Positions 40,906 to 49,306 of a stretch of 64,000 nt of DNA are shown piece after piece. This DNA is from an uncultured Oscillospiraceae bacterium (GTDB lineage: Bacteria; Bacillota; Clostridia; Oscillospirales; Ruminococcaceae), in assembly GCA_910589145.1 (NCBI GenBank), contig CAJUSD010000003.1, positions 111,788 through 175,787 on the forward strand, written 5' to 3'. Under the pieces are notes generated by a model. The model saw only the letters and a list, made by a program, of their open reading frames with translations. It did not search any database and was not told where the DNA came from. Made by a program: the position numbers and the translations under genes. Every line of letters starts with the position of its first letter. The first letter of the stretch is position 1.

Positions 40906-42159
40906 TTATTCATATCTGAGCGCTTCGATTGGATCCATCTTTGCGGCTTTATTTGCCGGGTAGTACCCGAAGAAAACGCCGATTGCCATCGAAAATCCCA
41001 TTGCAAATATAATTGAACCAATAGAAGGTGCTGCCGGCGCACCTAACAGTTTTGCTCCAAGCATTCCCCCAGCTACTCCTAAAAGAATTCCAATCATACC
41101 GCCAATCAAACATATAATGACAGCTTCCACAATAAACTGCACACGGATAGAACTGTTGGTTGCGCCAAGGGCTTTTCGTGTACCTATTTCTCTGGTACGT
41201 TCCGTAATGGAAACAAGCATAATATTCATTACGCCAATACCGCCAACCAACAAAGAAATTCCTGCGATAACAGCAATAGCAAGCTGCATTGTGCCCATGA
41301 TGGTAGTCATCTGTTCAACAACAGATTTCATACTCATAGAATAAACCGTAAAGACAGGATTTCTCCGATAGAATATTTCAAAGAATTTTTGAAGGGTATT
41401 GGCAAATGCTATAGAATCTACCTCAGGATTTGTAACAATAGTGACATAAGTATATCCTATATCAGAATCATTGACCCTCTGGGCGGTTGAGATAGGAATA
41501 TAAAGACTCGTTGGACGGTCAGCTTCTGCCTGCATCCCACCCATCATCGCCATCATGGGATTTTCCTCATATTCGTAGATTCCTATTACAGTATAGGCGT
41601 AAATTTCTTCACCCCTGTAAACTTTGATTTCCTGTCCCAGTGCTGCAAATTCATTCCCAAAAATAGCCTTTGAAGCTTTATTGGAAATAACAGCAACATT
41701 AGAAACCTTTTCCTGGTCTTGATAAGAAATATAACGGCCGGTCATCATTTTAACATTATTGGCAGTCTGGTAGCCGTCATTTACTCCATATATATTTATA
41801 TTAGCGTATTTTCTGCCATCCTTAATTTGGCCTGAACCAATTCCTTCATCCAAACTGACTGCCAGCACTTCATTGCTGTAAACTTCCCGCATCTGCTCCA
41901 GCATTTCATCACTGATGAGGTCTTCCTCAGTTAATTCAAAGGAAGTAACATCCTCCTTTAAGGAAAGCTGTACCACAATATTATTGCCGCCCATTTCGGC
42001 CATGGAGTTGGTAACAGTGGCAGTCATAGAATTACCTAAAGTCATAATTGCAATAACAGCGGCAATCCCAATGATAATTCCCAGCATAGTTAAAAGTGCG
42101 CGCATTTTATTCGACATCAGGCCGGAAACTGCCAGGGATATGTTTTCCCATAAATTCAT
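40906..42159 (-). CDS. MacB-type ABC transporter permease
   Basis: A 417-residue permease of the MacB/FtsX family. One membrane helix at residues ~20-42 (MLGIIIGIAAVIAIMTLG) precedes a large extracytoplasmic MacB_PCD domain (~45-285). Three helices follow (LAIAVIAGISLLVGGIGVMNIMLVS, then the TEREIGTRKALGA-like cytosolic loop, then IICLIGGMIGILLGVAGG and a last helix), ending with PANKAAKMDPIEALRYE. These proteins are mechanotransmitters rather than classical channels. It lies 2 bases after the ATPase gene, third in an adaptor-ATPase-permease operon for export of peptides, lipids or drugs. Confidence 0.93.
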   Translation of the reverse strand: MNLWENISLAVSGLMSNKMRALLTMLGIIIGIAAVIAIMTLGNSMTATVTNSMAEMGGNNIVVQLSLKEDVTSFELTEEDLISDEMLEQMREVYSNEVLAVSLDEGIGSGQIKDGRKYANINIYGVNDGYQTANNVKMMTGRYISYQDQEKVSNVAVISNKASKAIFGNEFAALGQEIKVYRGEEIYAYTVIGIYEYEENPMMAMMGGMQAEADRPTSLYIPISTAQRVNDSDIGYTYVTIVTNPEVDSIAFANTLQKFFEIFYRRNPVFTVYSMSMKSVVEQMTTIMGTMQLAIAVIAGISLLVGGIGVMNIMLVSITERTREIGTRKALGATNSSIRVQFIVEAVIICLIGGMIGILLGVAGGMLGAKLLGAPAAPSIGSIIFAMGFSMAIGVFFGYYPANKAAKMDPIEALRYE

Positions 42160-42161
42160 CC

Positions 42162-43034
42162 TTACACCATACCCTTTCTTTCACTGACAATCCTACCGTC
42201 GGAAATAGTAACGATCCTCTGTGTTTCTGCAGCCAGTTCGTTACTGTGGGTGATTAGGACGATTGTTTTTCCCTGCTCGCGGTGAAGCTGATGGAATAAA
42301 TCCATAATCATTCGGCCTGTCGCCGAATCCAGAGCCCCTGTCGGTTCGTCAGCCAAAATAATAGCTGGATCGTTAGACATGGCGCGGGCAATGGCAACAC
42401 GCTGTTTCTGACCACCGGAAAGTTCATTGGGCTGGTGGGACATACGATCTTCCATTCCCACCAAAGCCATCAGTTCTTTCGCACGGCGCAAACGCTCCCC
42501 TCTTGATATCCCGGCGTACAGCATGGGCAGCTCCACATTTTTCAGGGCAGTTGTACGAGGAATCAGGTTGAAAGTTTGAAACACAAAACCTATCTTATCA
42601 TTGCGGATAGAGGAAAGTTCCCGATCTTTTGCCTTGGCAACATCCACACCGTCTAGAATGTAATCTCCTTCCGTGGGCTTATCCAATACCCCGATAATAT
42701 TCATCAAGGTGGACTTTCCCGCGCCTGATTGTCCTACGACTGCGACAAATTCTCCACGCCGGACAGTCAGGTCAATTCCATGCAGGATCTGAAGCTCGTT
42801 AGGCTCTCCAATATAAAAGGTCTTAATAATATTTCTCATTTGAATAATGGGTTCGCCTAAATGGACGGTTTCTGATACGGCAATATCATCTAAAGGCTGG
42901 ATGGTCATATCAGGGGATATGGAGTCCCCTGTCTGTCCCTGAGGTGGAGCAGGCGGCTCTGCCGCTGTCCAGCTGCTGTTATTTGGATTTTGGGCTTGTT
43001 CATTTTTTTGCGGACTTTTTATTTCTTCTGCCAT
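42162..43034 (-). CDS. MacB/LolD-type ABC transporter ATP-binding protein
   Basis: A 290-residue ATPase. Residues ~1-60 are a Pro/Gln-rich linker not found in standard LolD/MacB ATPases. The ABC core follows: Walker A VVGQSGAGKSTLM, Q-loop VFQTFNL, signature LSGGQKQRVAIARAM, Walker B IILADEPTGALD and the switch His in VLITHS. It powers the permease encoded next. Start ATG 43034 overlaps nothing but is only 1 base after the adaptor stop, with AGGTGAT as a weak ribosome site, so translation is probably coupled. Confidence 0.94.
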   Translation of the reverse strand: MAEEIKSPQKNEQAQNPNNSSWTAAEPPAPPQGQTGDSISPDMTIQPLDDIAVSETVHLGEPIIQMRNIIKTFYIGEPNELQILHGIDLTVRRGEFVAVVGQSGAGKSTLMNIIGVLDKPTEGDYILDGVDVAKAKDRELSSIRNDKIGFVFQTFNLIPRTTALKNVELPMLYAGISRGERLRRAKELMALVGMEDRMSHQPNELSGGQKQRVAIARAMSNDPAIILADEPTGALDSATGRMIMDLFHQLHREQGKTIVLITHSNELAAETQRIVTISDGRIVSERKGMV

Positions 43035-43035
43035 A

Positions 43036-44964
43036 CTACATCACCTGCACCGGAGTGCCTTCTGCATATTCATCGCTGGTTGGGATAATCTGCATTCCTT
43101 CCGTTAACTGATCGGAAATAATCTCCACATAGAAATCTGTTTCCAGGCCAGTTGTCACTGGGATGTTTTTGGTAACATAGGGAAGGGCATTCTTTTCCTG
43201 GGATTCGTTGGCAACAACTGAAATAATATAATTGCTGCCGTCTTCAGCAGTATGAAGCGCGTCAAAGGGCACGCTGAAAACATTTTCCTTTTCCTCCAGG
43301 ATAATATCCATACGGGTATTCATGCCTACCCGTAAAGCGCCAGGTTTTGGAATGGAAACCTTTGCGGAAAATGTTACTGCGCCGCTTCCAGAAGCGCCCT
43401 TGGAACCAGTTGGGGCTATCTCACTTAATATCCCTTCAAATTCCTCTCCATCAATAGCGTCAGTACGGATTGTTACCGGAAGGCCTTCTTTTACCGAGGT
43501 AACGTCATATTCTTTGATGGAAGTGGAAATTTCAAGCTGGTCTACATTTTCAATTACAAACAGAACTCCGCTGGCTGGGGCTCCTTCCTCCACATTGACA
43601 GCAGTCACTACCCCGGAAATAGGGGCGGTAATGGTAGAATCCTCCAACTGTTTGTACAGCATTTTCAGGCTGATTTCCTGGGCAGTGGTATCCGCCTGGA
43701 TACGGCTGGAAGTTAAAGCGTCTTCATAGGATTCTATCTGCTGGTTAATGCCTTCCAAAGTTGCCTGCTGCTGTTTCAAAGAAGCTTCATAAGAAGTATC
43801 TGCGCTTTTTTTAGACAGTTCAGCCTGATCTAAAGCAGTATCAGCCTGGTCTACCTGGCCACGCATGGATTCCAGCCTTGTTCTGGCGGAAAGCATGGCT
43901 GATTCCGCTGCATCTTTAACTTGGGTAGCTGCTTCAAGGGCTTTGGCTGTTTCTGTAATTCCAAAGGACTCTTCATAATCAGAAAGCTGGCTTTTTAAAG
44001 ATACAATTTCATCTTGAAGGTCTTTTGCCTCTGCATGTACATCATCATAGGCTTTTTGGGCTTCGTCTACATTTAATTCGTCTTGCGTTACACGTTCGCT
44101 TGCCTCAGCTATTTTTTTCTGTTGTTCTTCGCTTGGATTATCCCCCGCTTCTGCCATAAGAAGATCCAGCGCTATTTTATCAGATTCAAGAGTTATTTTG
44201 GCATCTGACAATTGAACTTGTTTTTCAGCAACAACCTTCAATTTATTCTGATAGCCTGCCTGAGTATTTTCAATTTGCTGGTTAAGACTTTCAATTGCAG
44301 CTGAATTTGCTCCCCGGCGTGCCTCATTATATTCACGCCGTGCCTTTTCATATTGGTTTTGAGCGGAAAGATAATCTGACCTTGCATCATTATATGAATC
44401 CCGATAAGAACCAATCATATCCTGTGTTGCTTCCTGGTTATCCTCAGCATTTTTTAACCCCAAGGCTGCATTCTGCTGACCAATCTGTGCATTTTCCACA
44501 CCGCTTTCAGCGCTGATTACATTGGCATTTAACCCATCTTCCAGGGTTTTCTTAGCATTGTTCAGGTTTTTTTCCGCCTGTTTAATCTGTTGGGCGGCAA
44601 CGGTTTTCGCCTGGTTAATGGAAGCCTCCGACTGGGCTATATTCAGTTCCAGCGTCTCAGTGTCCAGCATGGCAAGCACCTGCCCAGCTTCTACTTTGTC
44701 CCCTACCTTTACGTTTACCTGGGAGACCAGGCTTCCAAGAGTAGAATAAACTTTATAATCGTCGCTGCTTTCCACTGAACCGGTTGCACTTACAGTATTG
44801 GAAAGGGTCATGGGGGCTAAGGTGGTTGTGCGGATGGTCAAGGCATTTTGATTTCCTTTTCCAAAAAAAGTGGACATTACCACAGCTGCCGCTACAATTA
44901 ACACAATTCCCCAAACAAGCATTTTCTTCTTTTTCCTGGCTTTGGTTGCTGTTGCCACAAACAT
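43036..44964 (-). CDS. HlyD/MacA-type efflux adaptor with very long coiled coil
   Basis: 642 residues. An N-terminal anchor helix (MLVWGIVLIVAAAVVMSTFF) follows a basic start. A barrel-sandwich half comes next (TVSATGSVESSDDYKV, VNVKVGDKVEAGQVLAMLD), then ~320 residues of heptad-rich coiled coil (about 100-420), then the second half of the lipoyl/barrel domain (TITAPISGVVTAVNVEEGAPASG) and membrane-proximal domains. The coiled coil is several times longer than in E. coli MacA, odd for a Gram-positive without an outer-membrane partner. Start 44964 has GAAGGGAAG upstream; the 35-codon extension to 45069 is unlike the family. First gene of the operon. Confidence 0.93.
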   Translation of the reverse strand: MFVATATKARKKKKMLVWGIVLIVAAAVVMSTFFGKGNQNALTIRTTTLAPMTLSNTVSATGSVESSDDYKVYSTLGSLVSQVNVKVGDKVEAGQVLAMLDTETLELNIAQSEASINQAKTVAAQQIKQAEKNLNNAKKTLEDGLNANVISAESGVENAQIGQQNAALGLKNAEDNQEATQDMIGSYRDSYNDARSDYLSAQNQYEKARREYNEARRGANSAAIESLNQQIENTQAGYQNKLKVVAEKQVQLSDAKITLESDKIALDLLMAEAGDNPSEEQQKKIAEASERVTQDELNVDEAQKAYDDVHAEAKDLQDEIVSLKSQLSDYEESFGITETAKALEAATQVKDAAESAMLSARTRLESMRGQVDQADTALDQAELSKKSADTSYEASLKQQQATLEGINQQIESYEDALTSSRIQADTTAQEISLKMLYKQLEDSTITAPISGVVTAVNVEEGAPASGVLFVIENVDQLEISTSIKEYDVTSVKEGLPVTIRTDAIDGEEFEGILSEIAPTGSKGASGSGAVTFSAKVSIPKPGALRVGMNTRMDIILEEKENVFSVPFDALHTAEDGSNYIISVVANESQEKNALPYVTKNIPVTTGLETDFYVEIISDQLTEGMQIIPTSDEYAEGTPVQVM

Positions 44965-45408
44965 TCTTCCCTTCTCTGAAAAATTCTTGCGTGCCGGGGA
45001 AGCCTCCACCAAAAAACATTTTTGATCTCTTGAAGCAAACCGGACAGCACGTTTCCATCGTCTCATCACATTTTACAATTTTTACCCATCTTTTATGTAT
45101 TGACTGCCTAAAAAGAACTATTAAGTCCGACCTTTCACAGAATACAATATTTTTAAGTGGATTTCATGAATGAAATGTAAACTCTAAAGAAGAGTAAATA
45201 AAAGTTTACACATTTGTAAAAAAGGAAAAAATATTTTTATTAAATCATGCAGGAAAAAGAATGATTGACATACCATTAGGAGATTTGTATACTATATAGA
45301 GAGGTTGTCCTGAAAATTCTCTTTTGATATTAAACGGGGAAAGTAATTTATAACGGAATTTCTTTCCCAGCAAGCAAGTAAAACAGGGCTTATACGAAAG
45401 GTAAGACT
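44965..45408. promoter_or_regulatory. Divergent control region between efflux operon and marR
   Basis: AT-rich, no gene. Several short palindromes are candidate MarR sites: TTTCATGAATGAAA (~45164), GTTTACACATTTGTAAA (~45208) and GTAAAC...GTTTAC pairs. The promoter for marR is annotated separately; no equally clear leftward promoter could be fixed. Confidence 0.4.
45265..45293 (+). promoter_or_regulatory. Promoter of the MarR-family gene
   Basis: TTGACA (45265-45270), 17 bases, TATACT (45288-45293). Confidence 0.8.
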
Positions 45409-45879
45409 ATGACAAATAAACAACAGGATGGGACAAAAATTATACTAATACAAGAAACGCTAAGTTTTTTCCTGTCCATTTATCGATATGCATGCCAACA
45501 GTGGACTGCTTTTCGGGAAGGACTGCCGCCGGCACAAATTCAAGCGCTTATTGAATTAAGTATTAACCCTGGGTTGAATATGACGCGGCTTGCAGGGCGT
45601 ATGCTTGTCTCCAAGCAGCAGCTTACTAAAATTATTGGTGCTCTTGTGGAAAAAGGTTTTGTAGAACGGGTGGAAAGCCATCAAAACCGAAGGGTGATTC
45701 TTCTTTATTTGACAGATCGTGGGCAACATTATGTAATAGAAATCTCCCGGTCTTTTTCCGAAAAATTTTCCGCTTTTTTGTCAGAAGCTGACGGACTTCA
45801 AACTGAACAGATTCTTTATTGGCTGCGCAATTTTCATAAAGCACTTGAAAGAGATTTATCAAAAAATTCATGTCTATAA
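45409..45879 (+). CDS. MarR family transcriptional regulator
   Basis: A 156-residue winged-helix protein. The core ALIELSINPGLNMTRLAGRMLVSKQQLTKII (helix-turn-helix), LVEKGFVERVESHQNRRVILLYLTDRG (wing with the conserved D/S-x-R-R-V pattern) and the flanking dimerisation helices are typical. It is transcribed divergently from the adaptor-ATPase-permease operon and is the natural candidate for its regulator; MarR proteins usually lose DNA binding on contact with a small lipophilic ligand. A weak AAGG precedes ATG 45409. The TtcA-like gene follows 28 bases later. Confidence 0.92.
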   Translation: MTNKQQDGTKIILIQETLSFFLSIYRYACQQWTAFREGLPPAQIQALIELSINPGLNMTRLAGRMLVSKQQLTKIIGALVEKGFVERVESHQNRRVILLYLTDRGQHYVIEISRSFSEKFSAFLSEADGLQTEQILYWLRNFHKALERDLSKNSCL

Positions 45880-45907
45880 CCTGTAGTAAAAAAAGGAGGG
45901 CTGTCAG

Positions 45908-46801
45908 GTGTTGGAATCGGATAACCAATCCCCCAAAGCCAGAACCATCAGCCGTCCGCAGGAAATCGAGCGGAGCATCATTAAAAAATTTCGCCGCACC
46001 ATTTGGAACAGGATGGTTGGGGGAATCAAAGATTACAAGCTTATTTCTCCAGGAGATCGAATTGCAGTTTGTATTTCCGGCGGAAAAGATTCCATGCTTT
46101 TAGGCGCAGCGTTCCAGCACCTTCAAAAATATAGTGAGATCCCTTTTGAAACGGTTTATTTGACCATGGATCCTGGATATGCTCCGGCAAACCGCGCCCT
46201 CATCGAAGAAAATGCCAAAGCTTTAGGGTTGAATATACATTTTTTTCAAACGGATATTTTTAACATTGTATCGAAAACAGAAGAATCCCCCTGTTACCTC
46301 TGCGCCAGGATGAGGCGGGGCTTTCTTTACTCCAATGCGCAGAAATTGGGGTGCAATAAAATTGCCCTTGGCCATCATTTTGACGATGTAATTGAAACTG
46401 TATTAATGAGCATGTTTTACAGCGCCGAATACAAAACTATGATGCCGAAACTGCACAGTTCCAATTTCCCTGGCATGGAATTAATCCGTCCCCTTTACCA
46501 GGTACGGGAAGCGGACATTATTGCCTGGGCAAAATATAACCGTTTACAATTCCTACAATGTGCCTGCCGTTTTACAGAAGAAAACCCCTATATGGAATGG
46601 GGAGGAGATTCCAAACGTGCTGAGACAAAAGCCCTTCTGAAGCAGCTGCGGGAAGTAAATCCACAGGTAGACATAAACATTTTTCAGAGCCTGCATAATG
46701 TCAATCTGGAAACCGTTATTGGATGGGAAAGGTTTGGGAAGCATCGTTCCTTTCTGGACGATTACAATGACCCTGAACGTTTTTCTCATACGCTATATTA
46801 A
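45908..46801 (+). CDS. TtcA-family tRNA thiolation (PP-loop ATPase) protein
   Basis: A 297-residue N-type ATP pyrophosphatase starting at GTG 45908, with AAGGAGG 8 bases upstream. The P-loop is ICISGGKDSMLLG; CYLCARMRRGFLY gives the CxxC and CAC (in LQFLQCACRF) the further Cys expected for an Fe-S cluster; LGHHFDDVIET is the family motif. TtcA enzymes make 2-thiocytidine in tRNA using an Fe-S cluster, and relatives thiolate other tRNA positions, so the exact target is uncertain. The last base of its stop codon is the first base of hairpin repeat A3. Confidence 0.87.
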   Translation: MLESDNQSPKARTISRPQEIERSIIKKFRRTIWNRMVGGIKDYKLISPGDRIAVCISGGKDSMLLGAAFQHLQKYSEIPFETVYLTMDPGYAPANRALIEENAKALGLNIHFFQTDIFNIVSKTEESPCYLCARMRRGFLYSNAQKLGCNKIALGHHFDDVIETVLMSMFYSAEYKTMMPKLHSSNFPGMELIRPLYQVREADIIAWAKYNRLQFLQCACRFTEENPYMEWGGDSKRAETKALLKQLREVNPQVDINIFQSLHNVNLETVIGWERFGKHRSFLDDYNDPERFSHTLY

Positions 46802-46963
46802 GAACCTGTATTCACAGTCGTTGAACGCTGTCTGTCCGGTTTTTTTCCCGTCATACTGCGTCGGTTTCCCTTGCAATCCGTCAGGATTGCTGCGGAAAAT
46901 CTCCTTTTCTGGCGGGAAAAATCCTCACCCATCCGGTATTCCCCGGCTCTGAATTATATGCCT
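46801..46963 (+). repeat. Hairpin repeat class A, copy A3
   Basis: Starts AGAACCTGTATTCACAGTCG exactly at the final base of the TtcA-like stop codon (TTAAGAACC). Same orientation as A1; loop stem CAATCC-GTCA-GGATTG. The right terminal repeat is eroded (TGAATTATATGCCT). It may serve as the gene's terminator. Confidence 0.85.
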
Positions 46964-47035
46964 GTATCTTTCTGAAAAGAAGGATTACAATATCATACTA
47001 CATTCTTACATTCAAAACTAGGGAGGTAAATTGCT

Positions 47036-47581
47036 ATGGCGAACGAATACAATATTTCCATTTCCAACGTGGTACGCGAATACCTGGAATCCCAGGAATG
47101 GCATTTTAACTGGGATGAGGAAAAGGGCCTTTTTACGATGGGAATGAATATTCATTGCAAAGTAAAAAATTGTAAAATCTACATCCATATTTATAAGGAT
47201 GGATTCCTTATCCGTGCGCTGGCTCCTGTTTATGCGGATGTTGAGGATCCTGATGTTGTGAACCGCACTGCCAAGTATCTGCATATGGCTAACTATGGTT
47301 TGAGAAATGGCAACTTTGAATTGGATTTGTCTGATGGGGAAATTGCATATAAGACATATGCCTTTTTTGGGGAGGAGTTGCCTACAGTCAGCATTGTAGA
47401 GAGATATGTTGATATATCATATTTCATGATGCGTGATTATGGGGACGGATTAATTAACGTACTCTTTGCTGGAGCAGATCCAGCGGCAGCTATTCGTGAG
47501 GCAGAGGATGACGATGACGACGATGATGACGATGTTTTGCCAATTTCTGACGGTGCAGCAGATCCCTCCCGTTTGTCATAA
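47036..47581 (+). CDS. YbjN domain protein with poly-Asp tract
   Basis: A 181-residue soluble protein with the YbjN (type III chaperone-like) fold pattern: VREYLESQEWHFNWDEEKGLFTMGM, CKIYIHIYKDGFLIRALAP, then VVNRTAKYLHMANYGLRNGNFELDLSDGEI and YVDISYFMMRDYGDGL. Members bind partner proteins; function is poorly defined. Near the C-terminus is an uninterrupted run of nine Asp preceded by Glu (EAEDDDDDDDDDV), encoded by GAC/GAT repeats prone to slippage. The ribosome site AGGGAGG precedes ATG 47036. A strong bidirectional terminator follows. Confidence 0.85.
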   Translation: MANEYNISISNVVREYLESQEWHFNWDEEKGLFTMGMNIHCKVKNCKIYIHIYKDGFLIRALAPVYADVEDPDVVNRTAKYLHMANYGLRNGNFELDLSDGEIAYKTYAFFGEELPTVSIVERYVDISYFMMRDYGDGLINVLFAGADPAAAIREAEDDDDDDDDDVLPISDGAADPSRLS

Positions 47582-47659
47582 ATTAAGCTGATTTGCGGGC
47601 GTTATTGCCCAGATAAGGCAGGCGTAGGGCAGTTTCCATAAAAAATCATATTATGTTAA

Positions 47660-47700
47660 ATCAAAAAACCAGAGAGTTTGAAACTCCCTGGTTTTTTGAT
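47660..47700. terminator. Bidirectional rho-independent terminator
   Basis: ATCAAAAAACCAG...CTGGTTTTTTGAT with an inner GAGTTT/AAACTC, a near-perfect 20-bp stem with A- and T-tracts on both sides. It also covers the stop of the small leftward gene at 47700-47798. Confidence 0.92.
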
Positions 47701-47798
47701 TATTGGCCATTGTGAGCGATCTGCATGAAAGCCATTATTGTAACGCCAAATGAAGCCCCCAACATTGCAGACAGAACCCCTACTACAAATAACAGCAT
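47700..47798 (-). CDS. 32-residue single-helix membrane protein (DUF3789-like)
   Basis: MLLFVVGVLSAMLGASFG and VTIMAFMQIAHNGQ form one hydrophobic helix with a short polar tail, the size and style of DUF3789 mini-proteins common in Clostridia. AAGGGG lies 8 bases before ATG 47798 and the gene ends in a strong terminator, both supporting a real small gene. It is convergent with the YbjN gene. DUF3789 membership is from memory; function unknown. Confidence 0.65.
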   Translation of the reverse strand: MLLFVVGVLSAMLGASFGVTIMAFMQIAHNGQ

Positions 47799-47889
47799 TA
47801 TCCTCGCCCCTTTTCCAAAGCTTCTTTATTATATCTTATGCAGACGGATGGAAGGATGTTCCAGATAAATACTGTACTTTTATCCCTCT

Positions 47890-48045
47890 TTTGGTTGATA
47901 TAAAGGGACAGGCTTGGTGAGTTCTTCAGCAAAACTGAACCAGCAGCCATAGTGTCTTTCAGGAGTGCATCTTTGCTGCACCCCCCCCCTAAAAACAAAA
48001 CCTTTTTAATCTGTCTTGGGCTGTAGCCAATGCCCGCATTTTTCC
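47890..48045 (+). repeat. Interspersed repeat class F, copy F3
   Basis: CAGGAGTGCATCTTTGCTGC, AAAACCTTTTTAATCTGTCT, GGGCTGTAGCC and AATGCCCGCATTTTTCC align with F1 and F2. The CTGTCTTGG..CT...GCCCGC end matches the corresponding part of class B (CTGTCTTGGCTTTGTGCCCGC). No gene here. Confidence 0.6.
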
Positions 48046-48216
48046 TACAGATATTACAAATTTTAAAATCATACAAATTCAGTCTTGATTCCCATCTGGA
48101 AAAAGTGTACAATAAAAAACAGGAATTCACAATAAAACGCCCCTTTCCGGGGAACAATGACAAAGGGGGTTTGGCTCGTCGAATCCCTGTAATGAAAACG
48201 ACGGAGGTTTACAATT

Positions 48217-48414
48217 ATGGCAGCAATCACCAAAGATATTGGCATTATGGAACTTGTTCAGAAATACCCGCAGGCTGTAGCTGTTTTACAGCAATTTGGT
48301 ATGGGATGCATAGGCTGCGCCGCTGCGCATTTTGAAAGTGTTGGGGAAGGTGCCGCCGCACACGGTATTGATGTTGACGCAATGATGGAGGCTATTAATC
48401 AGGCCGTAAAATAG
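48217..48414 (+). CDS. DUF1858 domain protein with CxxC redox motif
   Basis: A 65-residue protein: KDIGIMELVQKYPQAVAVLQQFGMGCIGCAAAHFESVGEGAAAHGID. This is the small 'hybrid-cluster-protein-associated redox disulfide' family, with the CIGC pair in the usual place. Members occur as free proteins or domains and are thought to act in thiol/disulfide or sulfur handling. ACGGAGG precedes ATG 48217 and a terminator follows. The next gene is a TSUP permease, a family that often exports sulfur compounds, which fits a sulfur theme that continues with nifS/nifU downstream. Confidence 0.93.
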   Translation: MAAITKDIGIMELVQKYPQAVAVLQQFGMGCIGCAAAHFESVGEGAAAHGIDVDAMMEAINQAVK

Positions 48415-48425
48415 TCAATCTCTCC

Positions 48426-48472
48426 CGCCGCTGCAAAGTGGATTTGTGATTCATTTTGCAGCGGCGTTTCTC
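48426..48472 (+). terminator. Terminator after the DUF1858 gene
   Basis: CGCCGCTGCAAA and TTTGCAGCGGCG (perfect 12-bp stem) followed by TTTCTCTTT. Confidence 0.8.
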
Positions 48473-48507
48473 TTTGCAGAAAAATCAATGGAAAGGAGTT
48501 GGAAAAA

Positions 48508-49251
48508 ATGTTTTCGTCTCTCGGTTTAACTGGGGGATTGACCATACTTTTTATGTTTTCATGTTTAGCAGGCTCTGTGATCCAGTCTGTGAGTGGGTTT
48601 GGATTCGCTATTTTTATGATGTCAGTGATTCCCAATTTTTTGCCTTCTTCTGTTAGTACAGCAGTTTCTGGGCTGCTCTCCCTTTCTACTAATACTGCTA
48701 ACACTGTCCGGTATCGAAGTTTTATTAACTGGAAACAGATCCTTTTCCCTATTATTGGTTATTCCATTGCCAGCTTGATTGTAGTCTCTTTCTTTGCAGG
48801 CAAATCAGAGGATATTCTGAAACGTATTTTAGGTGCTGTCTTAATTGCATTAAGCATATATTTTTTCTTCTTCAGCAGTAAAATTCATATCCATCCTACT
48901 GCCCGTAATGGATTCCTTGCTGGGACGTTAAGTGGAATTTTAGGCGGGTTATTTAGTATGAGCGGCCCTCCTATTGTTATTTATATGCTTTCCACTGGTA
49001 CGGAAAAGGAATCCTATATGGGTACAATCCAGTGTTATTTTTTTCTGACAAATCTTTATACAACGATTCTCCGTATGACAAAAGGCTTGATAACCTTACA
49101 GGTAATAGAACTTTCATTGCTGGGAATTACATTTTCTTTTATTGGGTTTTGGATAGGTACAAAAATTCTTTCCTGTATAAACGCAGAGGTTATGAAAAAA
49201 ATCATTTATACTTTTTTAGCAGTCAGCGGGTTGAATATGCTGCTTTCATAA
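48508..49251 (+). CDS. TSUP family permease (TauE/SafE sulfite exporter family)
   Basis: A 247-residue membrane protein with about eight helices in two halves. It has the family pattern SCLAGSVIQSVSGFGFAIFMM near the start, and GTLSGILGGLFSMSGPPIVIYML at the start of the second half. TSUP proteins move sulfite, sulfonates or other small organic anions; the substrate here is not known. Start 48508 is chosen because AAGGAG is 9 bases upstream; the TTG at 48501 region abuts the site. A terminator lies between it and the DUF1858 gene, and the rnhA gene follows 55 bases later. Confidence 0.9.
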   Translation: MFSSLGLTGGLTILFMFSCLAGSVIQSVSGFGFAIFMMSVIPNFLPSSVSTAVSGLLSLSTNTANTVRYRSFINWKQILFPIIGYSIASLIVVSFFAGKSEDILKRILGAVLIALSIYFFFFSSKIHIHPTARNGFLAGTLSGILGGLFSMSGPPIVIYMLSTGTEKESYMGTIQCYFFLTNLYTTILRMTKGLITLQVIELSLLGITFSFIGFWIGTKILSCINAEVMKKIIYTFLAVSGLNMLLS

Positions 49252-49306
49252 GGCGAATGATATCTTCGTAATTCCCTGTAGACGATATGAAATGAGGTCG
49301 ATATTT

